The notes under the pieces are model-generated. The model did not search any database. It was not told where the DNA came from and was given only the letters and a program-made list of their open reading frames with translations. The position numbers and the translations under genes are program-made. From Petrolisthes cinctipes (lineage: Eukaryota > Arthropoda > Malacostraca > Decapoda > Porcellanidae), in NCBI GenBank assembly GCA_033782935.1, contig JAWQEG010001306.1, forward strand, positions 744,001-808,000: a stretch of DNA of 64,000 bases, in the 5' to 3' direction. Below are positions 19,935 through 34,600 of this stretch, piece by piece. The stretch's first letter is position 1. Every line of letters begins with the position of its first letter.

Positions 19935-22900
19935 CGCAAATTCAATATTTTGGGGTCCCAGAAGCAATCTGTACATGCCTACACAGTGCTAGAATATTTT
20001 CAAAATATAGGCTAAAAACATACTAAAAATCGACATTTTAGGTGCCAAAAAATCGATATCTCAAATTCAGTCCCAAAACACCCTAAAATTCGATATTTAG
20101 GGGTCCCAGAAGCGATCTGTACATGCCTACTCCGTGTTAGAGTATTTTCAAAATACATGCTCAAAACATACTGAAAATCGATCTTTTAGGTGCACAAAAG
20201 TCGATATGTGCATGCATCTTCAGTACCCGTTTATATCTCAAATTCAGGCTCAAAACACCCGAAAATTCAATATTATGGGGTCCCAGAAGCAATCTATACA
20301 TGCCTACTCAGTGTTAGAGTATTTTCAAAATACAGGCCCAAAACATGCTGAAAATCGATATTTTAGATGCCAAAAGTCAATATGTGCATGTATCTTTCTG
20401 TACCCGTTTATATCTCAAATTCAGGCTCAAAACACCCAAAAATTCAATATTTGGGGTCCCAGAAGCAATCTGTACATGCCTACACAGTGCTAGAATATTT
20501 TCAAAATATAGGCTAAAAACATGCTAAAAATCGATCTTTTAGGTGCCAAAAAGTCGATATTTCAAATTCAGTCCCAAAACACCCGAAAATTCGATATTTA
20601 GGGGTCCCAGAAGCGATCTGTACATGCCTACTCCGTGTTAGAGTATTTTCAAAATTCAGGCCCAAAACATGCTGAAAATCGATATTTTTGGTGCCCAAAG
20701 TCAATATGTGCATGTATCTTCTGTACCCGTTTATATCTCAAATTTAGGCTCAAATCACCCGAAAATTCAATATTTTTGGGTCCCAGAAGCAATCTGTACA
20801 GTGCTAGAATATTTTCAAAATATAGGCTAAAAACATGCAAAAAATCGATCTTTTAGGTGCCAAAAAGTCGATATCTCAAATTCAGTCCCAAAACACCCGA
20901 AAATTCGATATTTAGGGGTCCCAGAAGCGATCTGTACATGCCTACTCCGTGTTAGAGTATTTTCAAAATACATGCTCAAAACATACTGAAAATCGTTCTT
21001 TTAGGTGCACAAAAGTCGATATGTGCATGCATCTTCAGTACCCGTTTATATCTCAAATTCAGGCTCAAAACACCCGAAAATTCAATATTATGGGGTCCCA
21101 GAAGCAATCTGTACATGCCTACTCAGTGTTAGAGTATTTTCAAAATACAGGCCCAAAACATGCTGAAAATCGATATTTTAGATGCCCAAAGTCAATATGT
21201 GCATGTATCTTCTGTACCCGTTTATATCTCAAATTCAGGCTCAAAACACCCGAAAATTCAATATTTTGGGGTCCCAGAAGCAATCTGTACATGCCTACTC
21301 AGTGCTAGAATATTTTCAAAATATAGGCTAAAAACATGCTAAAAATCGATCTTTTAGGTGCCAAAAAGTCGATATCTCAAATTCAGTCCCAAAACACCCG
21401 AAAATTCGATATTTAGGGGTCCCAGAAGCGATCTGTACATGCCTACTCCGTGTTAGAGTATTTTCAAAATACATGCTCAAAACATACTGAAAATCGATCT
21501 TTTAGGTGCACAAAAGTCGATATGTGCATGCATCTTCAGTACCCATTTATATCTCAAATTCAGGCTCAAAACACCCGAAAATTCAATATTATGGGGTCCC
21601 AGAAGCAATCTGTACATGCCTACTCAGTGTTAGAGTATTTTCAAAATACAGGCCCAAAACATGCTGAAAATCGATATTTTAGATGCCAAAAGTCAATATG
21701 TGCATGTATCTTCTGTACCCGTTTATATCTCAAATTCAGGCTCAAAACACCCGCAAGCAAATTCAATATTTTGGGGTCCCAGAAGCAATCTGTACATGCC
21801 TACACAGTGCTAGAATATTTTCAAAATATAGGCTAAAAACATACTAAAAATCGACATTTTAGGTGCCAAAAAATCGATATCTCAAATTCAGTCCCAAAAC
21901 ACCCTAAAATTCGATATTTAGGGGTCCCAGAAGCGATCTGTACATGCCTACTCCGTGTTAGAGTATTTTCAAAATACATGCTCAAAACATACTGAAAATC
22001 GATCTTTTAGGTGCACAAAAGTCGATATGTGCATGCATCTTCAGTACCCGTTTATATCTCAAATTCAGGCTCAAAACACCCGAAAATTCAATATTATGGG
22101 GTCCCAGAAGCAATCTATACATGCCTACTCAGTGTTAGAGTATTTTCAAAATACAGGCCCAAAACATGCTGAAAATCGATATTTTAGATGCCAAAAGTCA
22201 ATATGTGCATGTATCTTTCTGTACCCGTTTATATCTCAAATTCAGGCTCAAAACACCCAAAAATTCAATATTTGGGGTCCCAGAAGCAATCTGTACATGC
22301 CTACACAGTGCTAGAATATTTTCAAAATATAGGCTAAAAACATGCTAAAAATCGATCTTTTAGGTGCCAAAAAGTCGATATTTCAAATTCAGTCCCAAAA
22401 CACCCGAAAATTCGATATTTAGGGGTCCCAGAAGCGATCTGTACATGCCTACTCCGTGTTAGAGTATTTTCAAAATTCAGGCCCAAAACATGCTGAAAAT
22501 CGATATTTTTGGTGCCCAAAGTCAATATGTGCATGTATCTTCTGTACCCGTTTATATCTCAAATTTAGGCTCAAATCACCCGAAAATTCAATATTTTTGG
22601 GTCCCAGAAGCAATCTGTACAGTGCTAGAATATTTTCAAAATATAGGCTAAAAACATGCAAAAAATCGATCTTTTAGGTGCCAAAAAGTCGATATCTCAA
22701 ATTCAGTCCCAAAACACCCGAAAATTCGATATTTAGGGGTCCCAGAAGCGATCTGTACATGCCTACTCCGTGTTAGAGTATTTTCAAAATACATGCTCAA
22801 AACATACTGAAAATCGTTCTTTTAGGTGCACAAAAGTCGATATGTGCATGCATCTTCAGTACCCGTTTATATCTCAAATTCAGGCTCAAAACACCCGAAA

Positions 22901-23576
22901 ATTCAATATTATGGGGTCCCAGAAGCAATCTGTACATGCCTACTCAGTGTTAGAGTATTTTCAAAATACAGGCCCAAAACATGCTGAAAATCGATATTTT
23001 AGATGCCCAAAGTCAATATGTGCATGTATCTTCTGTACCCGTTTATATCTCAAATTCAGGCTCAAAACACCCGAAAATTCAATATTTTGGGGTCCCAGAA
23101 GCAATCTGTACATGCCTACTCAGTGCTAGAATATTTTCAAAATATAGGCTAAAAACATGCTAAAAATCGATCTTTTAGGTGCCAAAAAGTCGATATCTCA
23201 AATTCAGTCCCAAAACACCCGAAAATTCGATATTTAGGGGTCCCAGAAGCGATCTGTACATGCCTACTCCGTGTTAGAGTATTTTCAAAATACATGCTCA
23301 AAACATACTGAAAATCGATCTTTTAGGTGCACAAAAGTCGATATGTGCATGCATCTTCAGTACCCATTTATATCTCAAATTCAGGCTCAAAACACCCGAA
23401 AATTCAATATTATGGGGTCCCAGAAGCAATCTGTACATGCCTACTCAGTGTTAGAGTATTTTCAAAATACAGGCCCAAAACATGCTGAAAATCGATATTT
23501 TAGATGCCAAAAGTCAATATGTGCATGTATCTTCTGTACCCGTTTATATCTCAAATTCAGGCTCAAAACACCCAAA
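19935..23576 (+). repeat. 1,821-bp tandem unit, two copies
   Basis: Copies run about 19935-21755 and 21756-23576. Landmarks at 20134/21955, 20635/22456, 20949/22770 and 21450/23271 are each 1,821 bp apart. Shared rare variants include AATCTATACATGCC, TATCTTTCTGTACCC, CTCAAATCACCCG and AAATCGTTC. By eye the copies are almost identical. The first copy boundary has a 4-bp local duplication, GCAAGCAA, near 21755. Confidence 0.85.
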
Positions 23577-26500
23577 AATTCAATATTTTGGGGTCCCAGA
23601 AGCAATCTGTACATGCCTACACAGTGCTAGAATATTTTCAAAATATAGGCTAAAAACATGCTAAAAATCGACATTTTAGGTGCCAAAAAATCGATATCTC
23701 AAATTTAGTCCCAAAACACCCGAAAATTCGATATTTAGAGGTCCCAGAAGGTATCTGTACATGCCTACTCCGTGTTAGAGTATTTTCATAATACAGGCCA
23801 AAAACATACTGAAAATCGATCTTTTAGGTGCCCAAAAGTCGATATGTGCATGCATCTTCTGTACCCGTTTATATCTCAAATTCATTCCCTAAACACCCGA
23901 AAATTCGATATTTTGGAGTCCCAGAAGCGATCTGTACATGCATACTCCGTGTTAGAGTATTTTCAAAATTCAGGCCCAAAACATGCTGAAAATCGATATT
24001 TTTGGTGCCCAAAGTCAATATGTGAATGTATCTTCTGTACCCGTTTATATCTCAAATTCAGGCTCAAAACACCCGAAAATTCAATATTTTGGGGTCCCAG
24101 AAGTTATCTGTACATGCCTACTCAGTGCTAGAATATTTTCAAAATATAGGCTAAAAACATGCTAAAAATCGATCTTTTAGGTGCCAAAAAGTCGATATCT
24201 CAAATTCAGTCCCAAAACACCCGAAAATTCGATATTTAGGGGTCCCAGAAGCGATCTGTACATGCCTACTCCGTGTTAGAGTATTCTCAAAATACAGGCC
24301 AAAAACATACTGAAAATCGATCTTTTAGGTGCCCAAAAGTCGATATGTGCATGCATCTTCTGTACCCGTTTATATCTCAAATTCTGGCCCTAAACACCCG
24401 AAAATTCGATATTTTGGGGTCCCAGAAGCGATCTGTACATGCCTACTCCGTGTTAGAGTATTTTCAAAATTCAGGCCCAAAACATGCTGGAAATCGATAT
24501 TTTAGATGCCCAAAGTCAATATGTGCATGTATCTTCTCTACCCGTTTATATATCAAATTCAGGCTCAAAACACCCGAAAATTCAATATTTTGGGGTCCCA
24601 GAAGCAATCTGTACATGCCTACTCAGTGCTAGAATATTTTCAAAATATAGGCTAAAAACATGCTAAAAATCGACATTTTAGGTGCCAAAAAATCGATATC
24701 TCAAATTTAGTCCCAAAACACCCGAAAATTCGATATTTAGAGGTCCCAGAAGGTATCTGTACATGCCTACTCCGTGTTAGAGTATTTTCATAATACAGGC
24801 CAAAAACATACTGAAAATCGATCTTTTAGGTGCCCAAAAGTCGATATGTGCATGCATCTTCTGTACCCGTTTATATCTCAAATTCTGGCCCTAAACACCC
24901 GAAAATTCGATATTTTGGGGTCCCTGAAGCGATCTGTACATGCCTACTCCGTGTTAGAGTATTTTCAAAATTCAGGCCCAAAACATGCTGAAAATCGATA
25001 TATTTGGTGCCCAAAGACAATATGTGCATGTATCTTCTGTACCCGTTTATATCTCAAATTCAGGCTCAAAACACCCGAAAATTCAATATTTTGGGGTCCC
25101 AGAAGCAATCTGTACATGCCTACTCAGTGCTAGAATATTTTCAAAATATAGGCTAAAAACATGCTAAAAATCGATCTTTTAGGTGAGAAAAAGTCGATAT
25201 CTCAAATTCAGTCCAAAAACACCCGAAAATTCCATATTTAGGGGTCCCAGAAGCGATCTGTACATGCCTACTCCGTGTTAGAGTATTTTCAAAATACATG
25301 CTCAAAACATACTGAAAATCGATCATTCAGGCTCAAAACACCCGAAAATTCAATATTTGTGGGTCTCAGAAGCAATCTGTACAGTGCTAGAATATTTTCA
25401 AAATATAGGCTAAAAACATGCTAAAAATCGATCTTTTAGGTGCCAAAAAGTCGATATCTCAAATTCAGTCCCAAAACACCCGAAAATTCGATATTTAGGG
25501 GTCCCAGAAGCGATCTGTACATGCCTACTCCGTGTTAGAGTATTTTCAAAATACATGCTCAAAACATACTGAAAATCGATCTTTTAGGTGCACAAAAGTC
25601 GATATGTGCATGCATCTTCAGTACCCGTTTATATCTCAAATTCAGGCTCAAAACACCGGAAAATTCAATATTATGGGGTCCCAGAAGGTATCTGTACATG
25701 CCTACTCCGTGTTAGAGTATTTTCAAAATACAGGCCAAAAACATACTGAAAATCGATCTTTTAGGTGCCCAAAAGTCGATATGTGCATGCATCTTCTGTA
25801 CCCGTTTATATCTCAAATTCAGGCCCAACCACCCGAAAATTCAATATTTTGGGGTCCCAGAAGCAATCTGTACTCAGTGCTAGAATATTTTCAAAATATA
25901 GGCTAAAAACATGCTAAAAATAGATCTTTTAGGTGCCAAAAAGTCGATATCTCAAATTCAGTCCCAAAACACCCGAAAATTCGATATTTAGGGGTCCCAG
26001 AAGCGATCTGTACATGCCTACTCCGTGTTAGAGTATTTTCAAAATACATGCTCAAAACATACTGAAAATCGATCTTTTAGGTGCACAAAAGTCGATATGT
26101 GCATGCATCTTCAGTACCCGTTTATATCTCAAATTCTGGCCCTAAACACCCGAAAATTCGATATTTTGGGGTCCCAGAAGCGATCTGTACATGCCTACTC
26201 CGTGTTAGAGTATTTTCAAAATTCAGGCCCAAAACATGCTGAAAATCGATATTTTTGGTGCCCAAAGTCAATATGTGCATGTATCTTCTGTACCCGTTTA
26301 TATCTCAAATTCAGGCTCAAAACACCCGAAAATTCGATATTTAGGGGTCCCAGAAGCGATCTGTACATGCCTACTCCGTGTTAGAGTATTTTCAAAATAC
26401 ATGCTCAAAACATACTGAAAATCGATCATTCAGGCTCAAAACACCCGAAAATTCAATATTTAGGGGTCTCAGAAGCAATCTGTACTCAGTGCTAGAATAT

Positions 26501-28344
26501 TTTCAAAATATAGGCTAAAAACATGCTAAAAATCGATCTTTTAGGTGCCAAAAAGTCGATATCTCAAATTCAGTCCCAAAAATCCCGAAAATTGGATATT
26601 TAGGGGTCCCAGAAGCGATCTGTACATGCCTACTCCGTGTTAGAGTATTTTCAAAATACATGCTCAAAACATACTGAAAATCGATCTTTTAGTTGCACAA
26701 AAGTCGATATGTGCATGCATCTTCAGTACCCGTTTATATCTCAAATTCAGGCTCAAAACACCCGAAAATTCGATATTTAGAGGTCCCAGAAGGTATCTGT
26801 ACATGCCTACTCCGTGTTAGAGTATTTTCAAAATACAGGCCAAAAACATACTGAAAATCGATCTTTTAGGTGCCCAAAAGTCGATATGTGCATGCATCTT
26901 CTGTACCCGTTTATATCTCAAATTCAGGCTCAAAACACCCGAAAATTCAATATTTTGGGGTCCCAGAAGCAATCTGTACTCAGTGCTAGAATATTTTCAA
27001 AATATAGGCTAAAAACATGCTAAAAATCGATCTTTTAGGTGCCAAAAAGTCGATATCTCAAATTCAGTCCCAAAACACCCGAAAATTCGATATTTAGGGG
27101 TCCCAGAAGCGATCTGTACATGCCTACTCCGTGTTAGAGTATTTTCAAAATACATGCTCAAAACATACTGAAAATCGATCTTTTAGGTGCACAAAAGTCG
27201 ATATGTGCATGCATCTTCAGTACCCGTTTATATCTCAAATTCAGGCTCAAAACACCCGAAAATTCAATATTTTGGGGTCCCAGAAGCAATCTGTACATGC
27301 CTACTCAGTGTTAGAGTATTTTCAAAATACAGGCCCAAAACATGCTGAAAATCGATATTTTAGATGCCTAAAGTCAATATGTGCATGTATCTTCTGTACC
27401 CGTTTATATCTCAAATTCAGGCTCAAACCACCCGAAAATTCAATATTTTGGGGTCCCAGAAGCAATCTGTACATGCCTACTCAGTGCTAGAATATTTTCA
27501 AAATATAGGGTAAAAACATGCTAAAAATCGACATTTTAGGTGCCAAAAAATCGATATCTCAAATTCAGTCCCAAAACACCCGAAAATTCGATATTTAGAG
27601 GTCCCAGAAGGTATCTGTACATGCCTACTCCGTGTTAGAGTATTTTCAAAATACAGGCCAAAAACATACTGAAAATCGATCTTTTAGGTGCCCAAAAGTC
27701 GATATGTGCATGCATCTTCTATACCCGTTTATATCTCAAATTCTGGCCCTAAACACCCGAAAATTCGATATTTTGGGGTCCCAGAAGCGATCTGTACATG
27801 CCTACTCAGTGTTAGAGTATTTTCAAAATTCAGGCCCAAAACATGCTGAAAATCGATATTTTTGGTGCCCAAAGTCAATATGTGCATGTATCTTCTGTAC
27901 CCGTTTATATCTCAAATTCAGGCTCAAAACACCCGAAAATTCAATATTTTGGGGTCCCAGAAGAAATCTGTACATGCTTACTCAGTGGTAGAATATTTTC
28001 AAAATATAGGCTAAAAACATGCTAAAAATCGATCTTTTAGGTGCCAAAAAGTCGATATCTCAAATTCAGTCCCAAAACACCCGAAAATTCAATATTTAGG
28101 GGTCCCAGAAGCGATCTGTACATGCCTACTCCGTGTTAGAGTATTTTCAAAATACATGCTCAAAACATACTGAAAATCGATCTTTTAGGTGCACAAAAGT
28201 CGATATGTGCATGCATCTTCAGTACCCGTTTATATCTCGAATTCTGGCTCAAAACACCCGAAAATTCAATATTATGGGGTCCCAGAAGCAATCTGTACAG
28301 TGCTAGAATATTTTCAAAATATAGGCTAAAAACATGCTAAAAAT
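23577..28344 (+). repeat. Mixed satellite segment with duplicated blocks
   Basis: Contains blocks copied elsewhere. About 24273-25400 matches 42049-43180 (offset 17,776 bp), including the variants GATATATTTGG and GTCCCTGAAGC. About 27000-28344 matches 44440-45780 (offset 17,436 bp). Two monomers with a 58-bp internal deletion (GATCATTCAGG) lie near 25321 and 26425. Confidence 0.75.
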
Positions 28345-31300
28345 CGATCTTTTAGGTGCCAAAAAGTCGATATCTCAAATTCAGTCCCAAAACACCCGAA
28401 AATTCGATATTTAGGGGTCCCAGAAGCGATCTGTACATGCCTACTCCGTGTTAGAGTATTTTCAAAATACATGCTCAAAACATAATGAAAATCGACATTT
28501 TAGGTGCACAAAAGTCGATATGTGCATGCATCTTCAGTACCCGTTTATATCTCAAATTCAGGCTCAAAACACCCGAAAATTCAATATTTTGGGGTCCCAG
28601 AACCAATCTGTACATGCCTACTCAGTGTTAGAGTATTTTTTTTTAAATACAGGCCCAAAACATGCTGAAAATCGATATTTTAGATGCCAAAAGTCAATAT
28701 GTGCATGTATCTTCTGTACCCGTTTATATCTCAAATTCAGGCTCAAAACACCTGAAAATTCAATATTTTGGGGTCCCAGAAGCAATCTGTACATGCCTAC
28801 ACAGTGCTAGAATATTTTCAAAATATACGCTAAAAACATGCTAAAAATCGACATTTTAGGTGCCAAAAAATCGATATCTCAAATTCAGTCCCAAAACACC
28901 CGAAAATTCGATATTTAGAGGTCCCAGAAGGTATCTGTACATGCCTACTCCGTGTTAGAGTATTTTCAAAATACAGGCCAAAAACATACTGAAAATCGAT
29001 CTTTTAGGTGCCCAAAAGTCGATATGTGCATGCATCTTCTGTACCCGTTTATATCTCAAATTCTGGCCCTAAACACCCGAAAATTCGATATTTTGGGGTC
29101 CCAGAAGCGATCTGTACATGCCTACTCCGTGTTAGAGTATTTTCAAAATTCAAGCCCAAAACATGCTGAAAATCGATATTTTTGGTGCCCAAAGTCAATA
29201 TGTGCATGTATCTTCTGTACCCGTTTATATCTCAAATTCAGGCTCAAAACACCCGAAAATTCAATATTTTGGGGTCCCAGAAGCAATCTGTACAGTGCTA
29301 GAATATTTTCAAAATATAGGCTAAAAACATGCAAAAAATCGATCTTTTAGGTGCCAAAAAGTCGATATCTCAAATTCAGTCCCAAAACACCCGAAAATTC
29401 GATATTTAGGGGTCCCAGAAGTGATCTGTACATGCCTACTCCGTGTTAGAGTATTTTCAAAATACATGCTCAAAACATACTGAAAATCGATCTTTTAGGT
29501 GCACAAAAGTCGATATGTGCATGCATCTTCTGTACCCGTTTATATCTCAAATTCTGGCCCTAAACACCCGAAAATTCAATATTTTGGGGTCCCAGAAGTT
29601 ATCTGTACATGCCTACTCAGTGCTAGAATATTTTCAAAATATAGGCTAAAAACATGCTAAAAATCGATCTTTTAGGTGCCAAAAAGTCGATATCTCAAAT
29701 TCAGTCCCAAAACACCCGAAAATTCGATATTTAGGGGTCCCAGAAGCGATCTGTACATGCCTACTCCGTGTTAGAGTATTTTCAAAATACATGCTCAAAA
29801 CATACTGAAAATCGATCTTTTAGGTGCACAAAAGTCGATATGTGCATGCATCTTCAGGACCCGTTTATATCTCAAATTCAGGCTCAAAACACCCGAAAAT
29901 TCGATATTTTGGGGTCCCAGAAGCAATCTGTACATGCCTACTCAGTGTTAGAGTATTTTCAAAATACAGGCCCAAAACATGCTGAAAATCGATCTTTTAG
30001 GTGCCAAAAAGTCGATATCTCAAATTCAGTCCCAAAACACCCGAAAATTCGATATTTAGGGGTCCCAGAAGCGATCTGTACATGCCTACTCCGTGTTAGA
30101 GTATTTTCAAAATACATGCTCAAAACATAATGAAAATCGACATTTTAGGTGCACAAAAGTCGATATGTGCATGCATCTTCAGTACCCGTTTATATCTCAA
30201 ATTCAGGCTCAAAACACCCGAAAATTCAATATTTTGGGGTCCCAGAACCAATCTGTACATGCCTACTCAGTGTTAGAGTATTTTTTTTTAAATACAGGCC
30301 CAAAACATGCTGAAAATCGATATTTTAGATGCCAAAAGTCAATATGTGCATATATCTTCTGTACCCGTTTATATCTCAAATTCAGGCTCAAAACACCTGA
30401 AAATTCAATATTTTGGGGTCCCAGAAGCAATCTGTACATGCCTACACAGTGCTAGAATATTTTCAAAATATACGCTAAAAACATGCTAAAAATCGACATT
30501 TTAGGTGCCAAAAAATCGATATCTCAAATTCAGTCCCAAAACACCCTAAAATTCGATATTTAGAGGTCCCAGAAGGTATCTGTACATGCCTACTCCGTGT
30601 TAGAGTATTTTCAAAATACAGGCCAAAAACATACTGAAAATCGATCTTTTAGGTGCCCAAAAGTCGATATGTGCATGCATCTTCTGTACCCGTTTATATC
30701 TCAAATTCTGGCCCTAAACACCCGAAAATTCGATATTTTGGGGTCCCAGAAGCGATCTGTACATGCCTACTCCGTGTTAGAGTATTTTCAAAATTCAAGC
30801 CCAAAACATGCTGAAAATCGATATTTTTGGTGCCCAAAGTCAATATGTGCATGTATCTTCTGTACCCGTTTATATCTCAAATTCAGGCTCAAAACACCCG
30901 AAAATTCAATATTTTGGGGTCCCAGAAGCAATCTGTACAGTGCTAGAATATTTTCAAAATATAGGCTAAAAACATGCAAAAAATCGATCTTTTAGGTGCC
31001 AAAAAGTCGATATCTCAAATTCAGTCCCAAAACACCCGAAAATTCGATATTTAGGGGTCCCAGAAGTGATCTGTACATGCCTACTCCGTGTTAGAGTATT
31101 TTCAAAATACATGCTCAAAACATACTGAAAATCGATCTTTTAGGTGCACAAAAGTCGATATGTGCATGCATCTTCTGTACCCGTTTATATCTCAAATTCT
31201 GGCCCTAAACACCCGAAAATTCAATATTTTGGGGTCCCAGAAGTTATCTGTACATGCCTACTCAGTGCTAGAATATTTTCAAAATATAGGCTAAAAACAT

Positions 31301-31634
31301 GCTAAAAATCGATCTTTTAGGTGCCAAAAAGTCGATATCTCAAATTCAGTCCCAAAACACCCGAAAATTCGATATTTAGGGGTCCCAGAAGCGATCTGTA
31401 CATGCCTACTCCGTGTTAGAGTATTTTCAAAATACATGCTCAAAACATACTGAAAATCGATCTTTTAGGTGCACAAAAGTCGATATGTGCATGCATCTTC
31501 AGGACCCGTTTATATCTCAAATTCAGGCTCAAAACACCCGAAAATTCGATATTTTGGGGTCCCAGAAGCAATCTGTACATGCCTACTCAGTGTTAGAGTA
31601 TTTTCAAAATACAGGCCCAAAACATGCTGAAAAT
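28345..31634 (+). repeat. 1,645-bp tandem unit, two copies
   Basis: Copies are about 28345-29989 and 29990-31634. Landmarks 28448/30093, 28952/30597, 29443/31088 and 29768/31413 are each 1,645 bp apart. Both carry the unusual T-run GTATTTTTTTTTAAATAC (near 28633 and 30278) and TATACGCTAAAAAC. Only a few differences are visible, for example GCATATATC in copy 2 for GCATGTATC in copy 1. Confidence 0.87.
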
Positions 31635-34600
31635 CGATATTTTTGGTGCCCAAAGTCAATATGTGCATGTATCTTCTGTACCCGTTTATATCTCAAATTC
31701 AGGCTCAAAACACCCGAAAATTCAATATTTTGGGGTCCCAGAAGCAATCTGTACATGCCTATACAGTGCTAGAATATTTTCAAAATATAGGCTAAAAACA
31801 TACTAAAAATCGACATTTTAGGTGCCAAAAAATCGATATCTCAAATTCAGTCCCAAAACACCCGAAAATTCGATATTTAGGGGTCCCAGAAGCGATCTGT
31901 ACATGCCTACTCCGTGTTAGAGTATTTTCAAAATACATGCTCAAAACATACTGAAAATCGATCTTTTAGGTGCACAAAAGTCGATATGTGCATGCATCTT
32001 CAGTACCCGTTTATATCTCAAATTCAGGCTCAAAACACCCGAAAATTCAATATTATGGGGTCCCAGAAGCAATCTATACATGCCTACTCAGTGTTAGAGT
32101 ATTTTCAAAATACAGGCCCAAAACATGCTGAAAATCGATATTTTAGATGCCAAAAGTCAATATGTGCATGTATCTTCTGTACCCGTTTATATCTCAAATT
32201 CAGGCTCAAAACACCCAAAAATTCAATATTTGGGGTCCCAGAAGCAATCTTTACATGCCTACACAGTGCTAGAATATTTTCAAAATATAGGCTAAAAACA
32301 TGCTAAAAATCGATCTTTTAGGTGCCAAAAAGTCGATATTTCAAATTCAGTCCCAAAACACCCGAAAATTCGATATTTAGGGGTCCCAGAAGCGATCTGT
32401 ACATGCCTACTCCGTGTTAGAGTATTTTCAAAATTCAGGCCCAAAACATGCTGAAAATCGATATTTTTGGTGCCCAAAGTCAATATGTGCATGTATCTTC
32501 TGTACCCGTTTATATCTCAAATTTAGGCTCAAATCACCCGAAAATTCAATATTTTGGGGTCCCAGAAGCAATCTGTACAGTGCTAGAATATTTTCAAAAT
32601 ATAGGCTAAAAACATGCAAAAAATCGATCTTTTAGGTGCCAAAAAGTCGATATCTCAAATTCATTCCCAAAACACCCGAAAATTCGATATTTAGGGGTCC
32701 CAGAAGCGATCTGTACATGCCTACTCCGTGTTAGAGTATTTTCAAAATACATGCTCAAAACATACTGAAAATCGATCTTTTAGGTGCACAAAAGTCGATA
32801 TGTGCATGCATCTTCAGTACCCGTTTATATCTCAAATTCAGGCTCAAAACACCCGAAAATTCAATATTATGGGGTCCCAGAAGCAATCTGTACATGCCTA
32901 CTCAGTGTTAGAGTATTTTCAAAATACAGGCCCAAAACATGCTGAAAATCGATATTTTAGATGCCCAAAGTCAATATGTGCATGTATCTTCTGTACCCGT
33001 TTATATCTCAAATTCAGGCTCAAAACACCCGAAAATTCAATATTTTGGGGTCCCAGAAGCAATCTGTACATGCCTACTCAGTGCTAGAATATTTTCAAAA
33101 TATAGGCTAAAAACATGCTAAAAATCGATCTTTTAGGTGCCAAAAAGTCGATATCTCAAATTCAGTCCCAAAACACCCGAAAATTCGATATTTAGGGGTC
33201 CCAGAAGCGATCTGTACATGCCTACTCCGTGTTAGAGTATTTTCAAAATACATGCTCAAAACATACTGAAAATCGATCTTTTAGGTGCACAAAAGTCGAT
33301 ATGTGCATGCATCTTCAGTACCCATTTATATCTCAAATTCAGGCTCAAAACACCCGAAAATTCAATATTATGGGGTCCCAGAAGCAATCTGTACATGCCT
33401 ACTCAGTGTTAGAGTATTTTCAAAATACAGGCCCAAAACATGCTGAAAATCGATATTTTAGATGCCAAAAGTCAATATGTGCATGTATCTTCTGTACCCG
33501 TTTATATCTCAAATTCAGGCTCAAAACACCCAAAAATTCAATATTTTGGGGTCCCAGAAGCAATCTGTACATGCCTACACAGTGCTAGAATATTTTCAAA
33601 ATATAGGCTAAAAACATGCTAAAAATCGACATCTTAGGTGCCAAAAAATCGATATCTCAAATTCACTCCCAAAACACCCGAAAATTCGATATTTAGAGGT
33701 CCCAGAAGGATCTGTACATGCCTACTCCGTGTTAGAGTATTTTCAAAATACAGGCTCAAAACATACTGAAAATCGATCTTTTATGTGCCCAAAAGTCGAT
33801 ATGTGCATGCATCTTCTGTACCCGTTTATATCTGAAATTCATTCCCTAAACACCCGAAAATTCGATATTTTGGAGTCCCAGAAGCGATCTGTACATGCAT
33901 ACTCCGTGTTAGAGTATTTTCAAAATTCAGGCCCAAAACATGCTGAAAATCGATATTTTTGGTGCCCAAAGTCAATATGTGAATGTATCTTCTGTACCCG
34001 TTTATATCTCAAATTCAGGCTCAAAACACCCGAAAATTCAATATTTTGGGGTCCCAGAAGTTATCTGTACATGCTTACTCAGTGCTAGAATATTTTCAAA
34101 ATATAGGCTAAAAACATGCTAAAAATCGATCTTTTAGGTGCCAAAAAGTCGATATCTCAAATTCAGTCCCAAAACACCCGAAAATTCGATATTTAGGGGT
34201 CCCAGAAGCGATCTGTACATGCCTACTCCGTGTTAGAGTATTTTCAAAATACATGCTCAAAACATACTGAAAATCGATCTTTTAGGTGCACAAAAGTCGA
34301 TATGTGCATGCATCTTCAGTACCCGTTTATATCTCAAATTCAGGCTCAAAACACCCGAAAATTCAATATTATGGGGTCCCAGAAGCAATCTGTACATGCC
34401 TACTCAGTGTTAGAGTATTTTCAAAATACAGGCCCAAAACATGCTGAAAATCGATATTTTAGATGCCAAAAGTCAATATGTGCATGTATCTTCTGTACCC
34501 GTTTATATCTCAAATTCAGGCTCAAAACACCCAAAAATTCAATATTTTGGGGTCCCAGAAGCAATCTGTACATGCCTACACAGTGCTAGAATATTTTCAA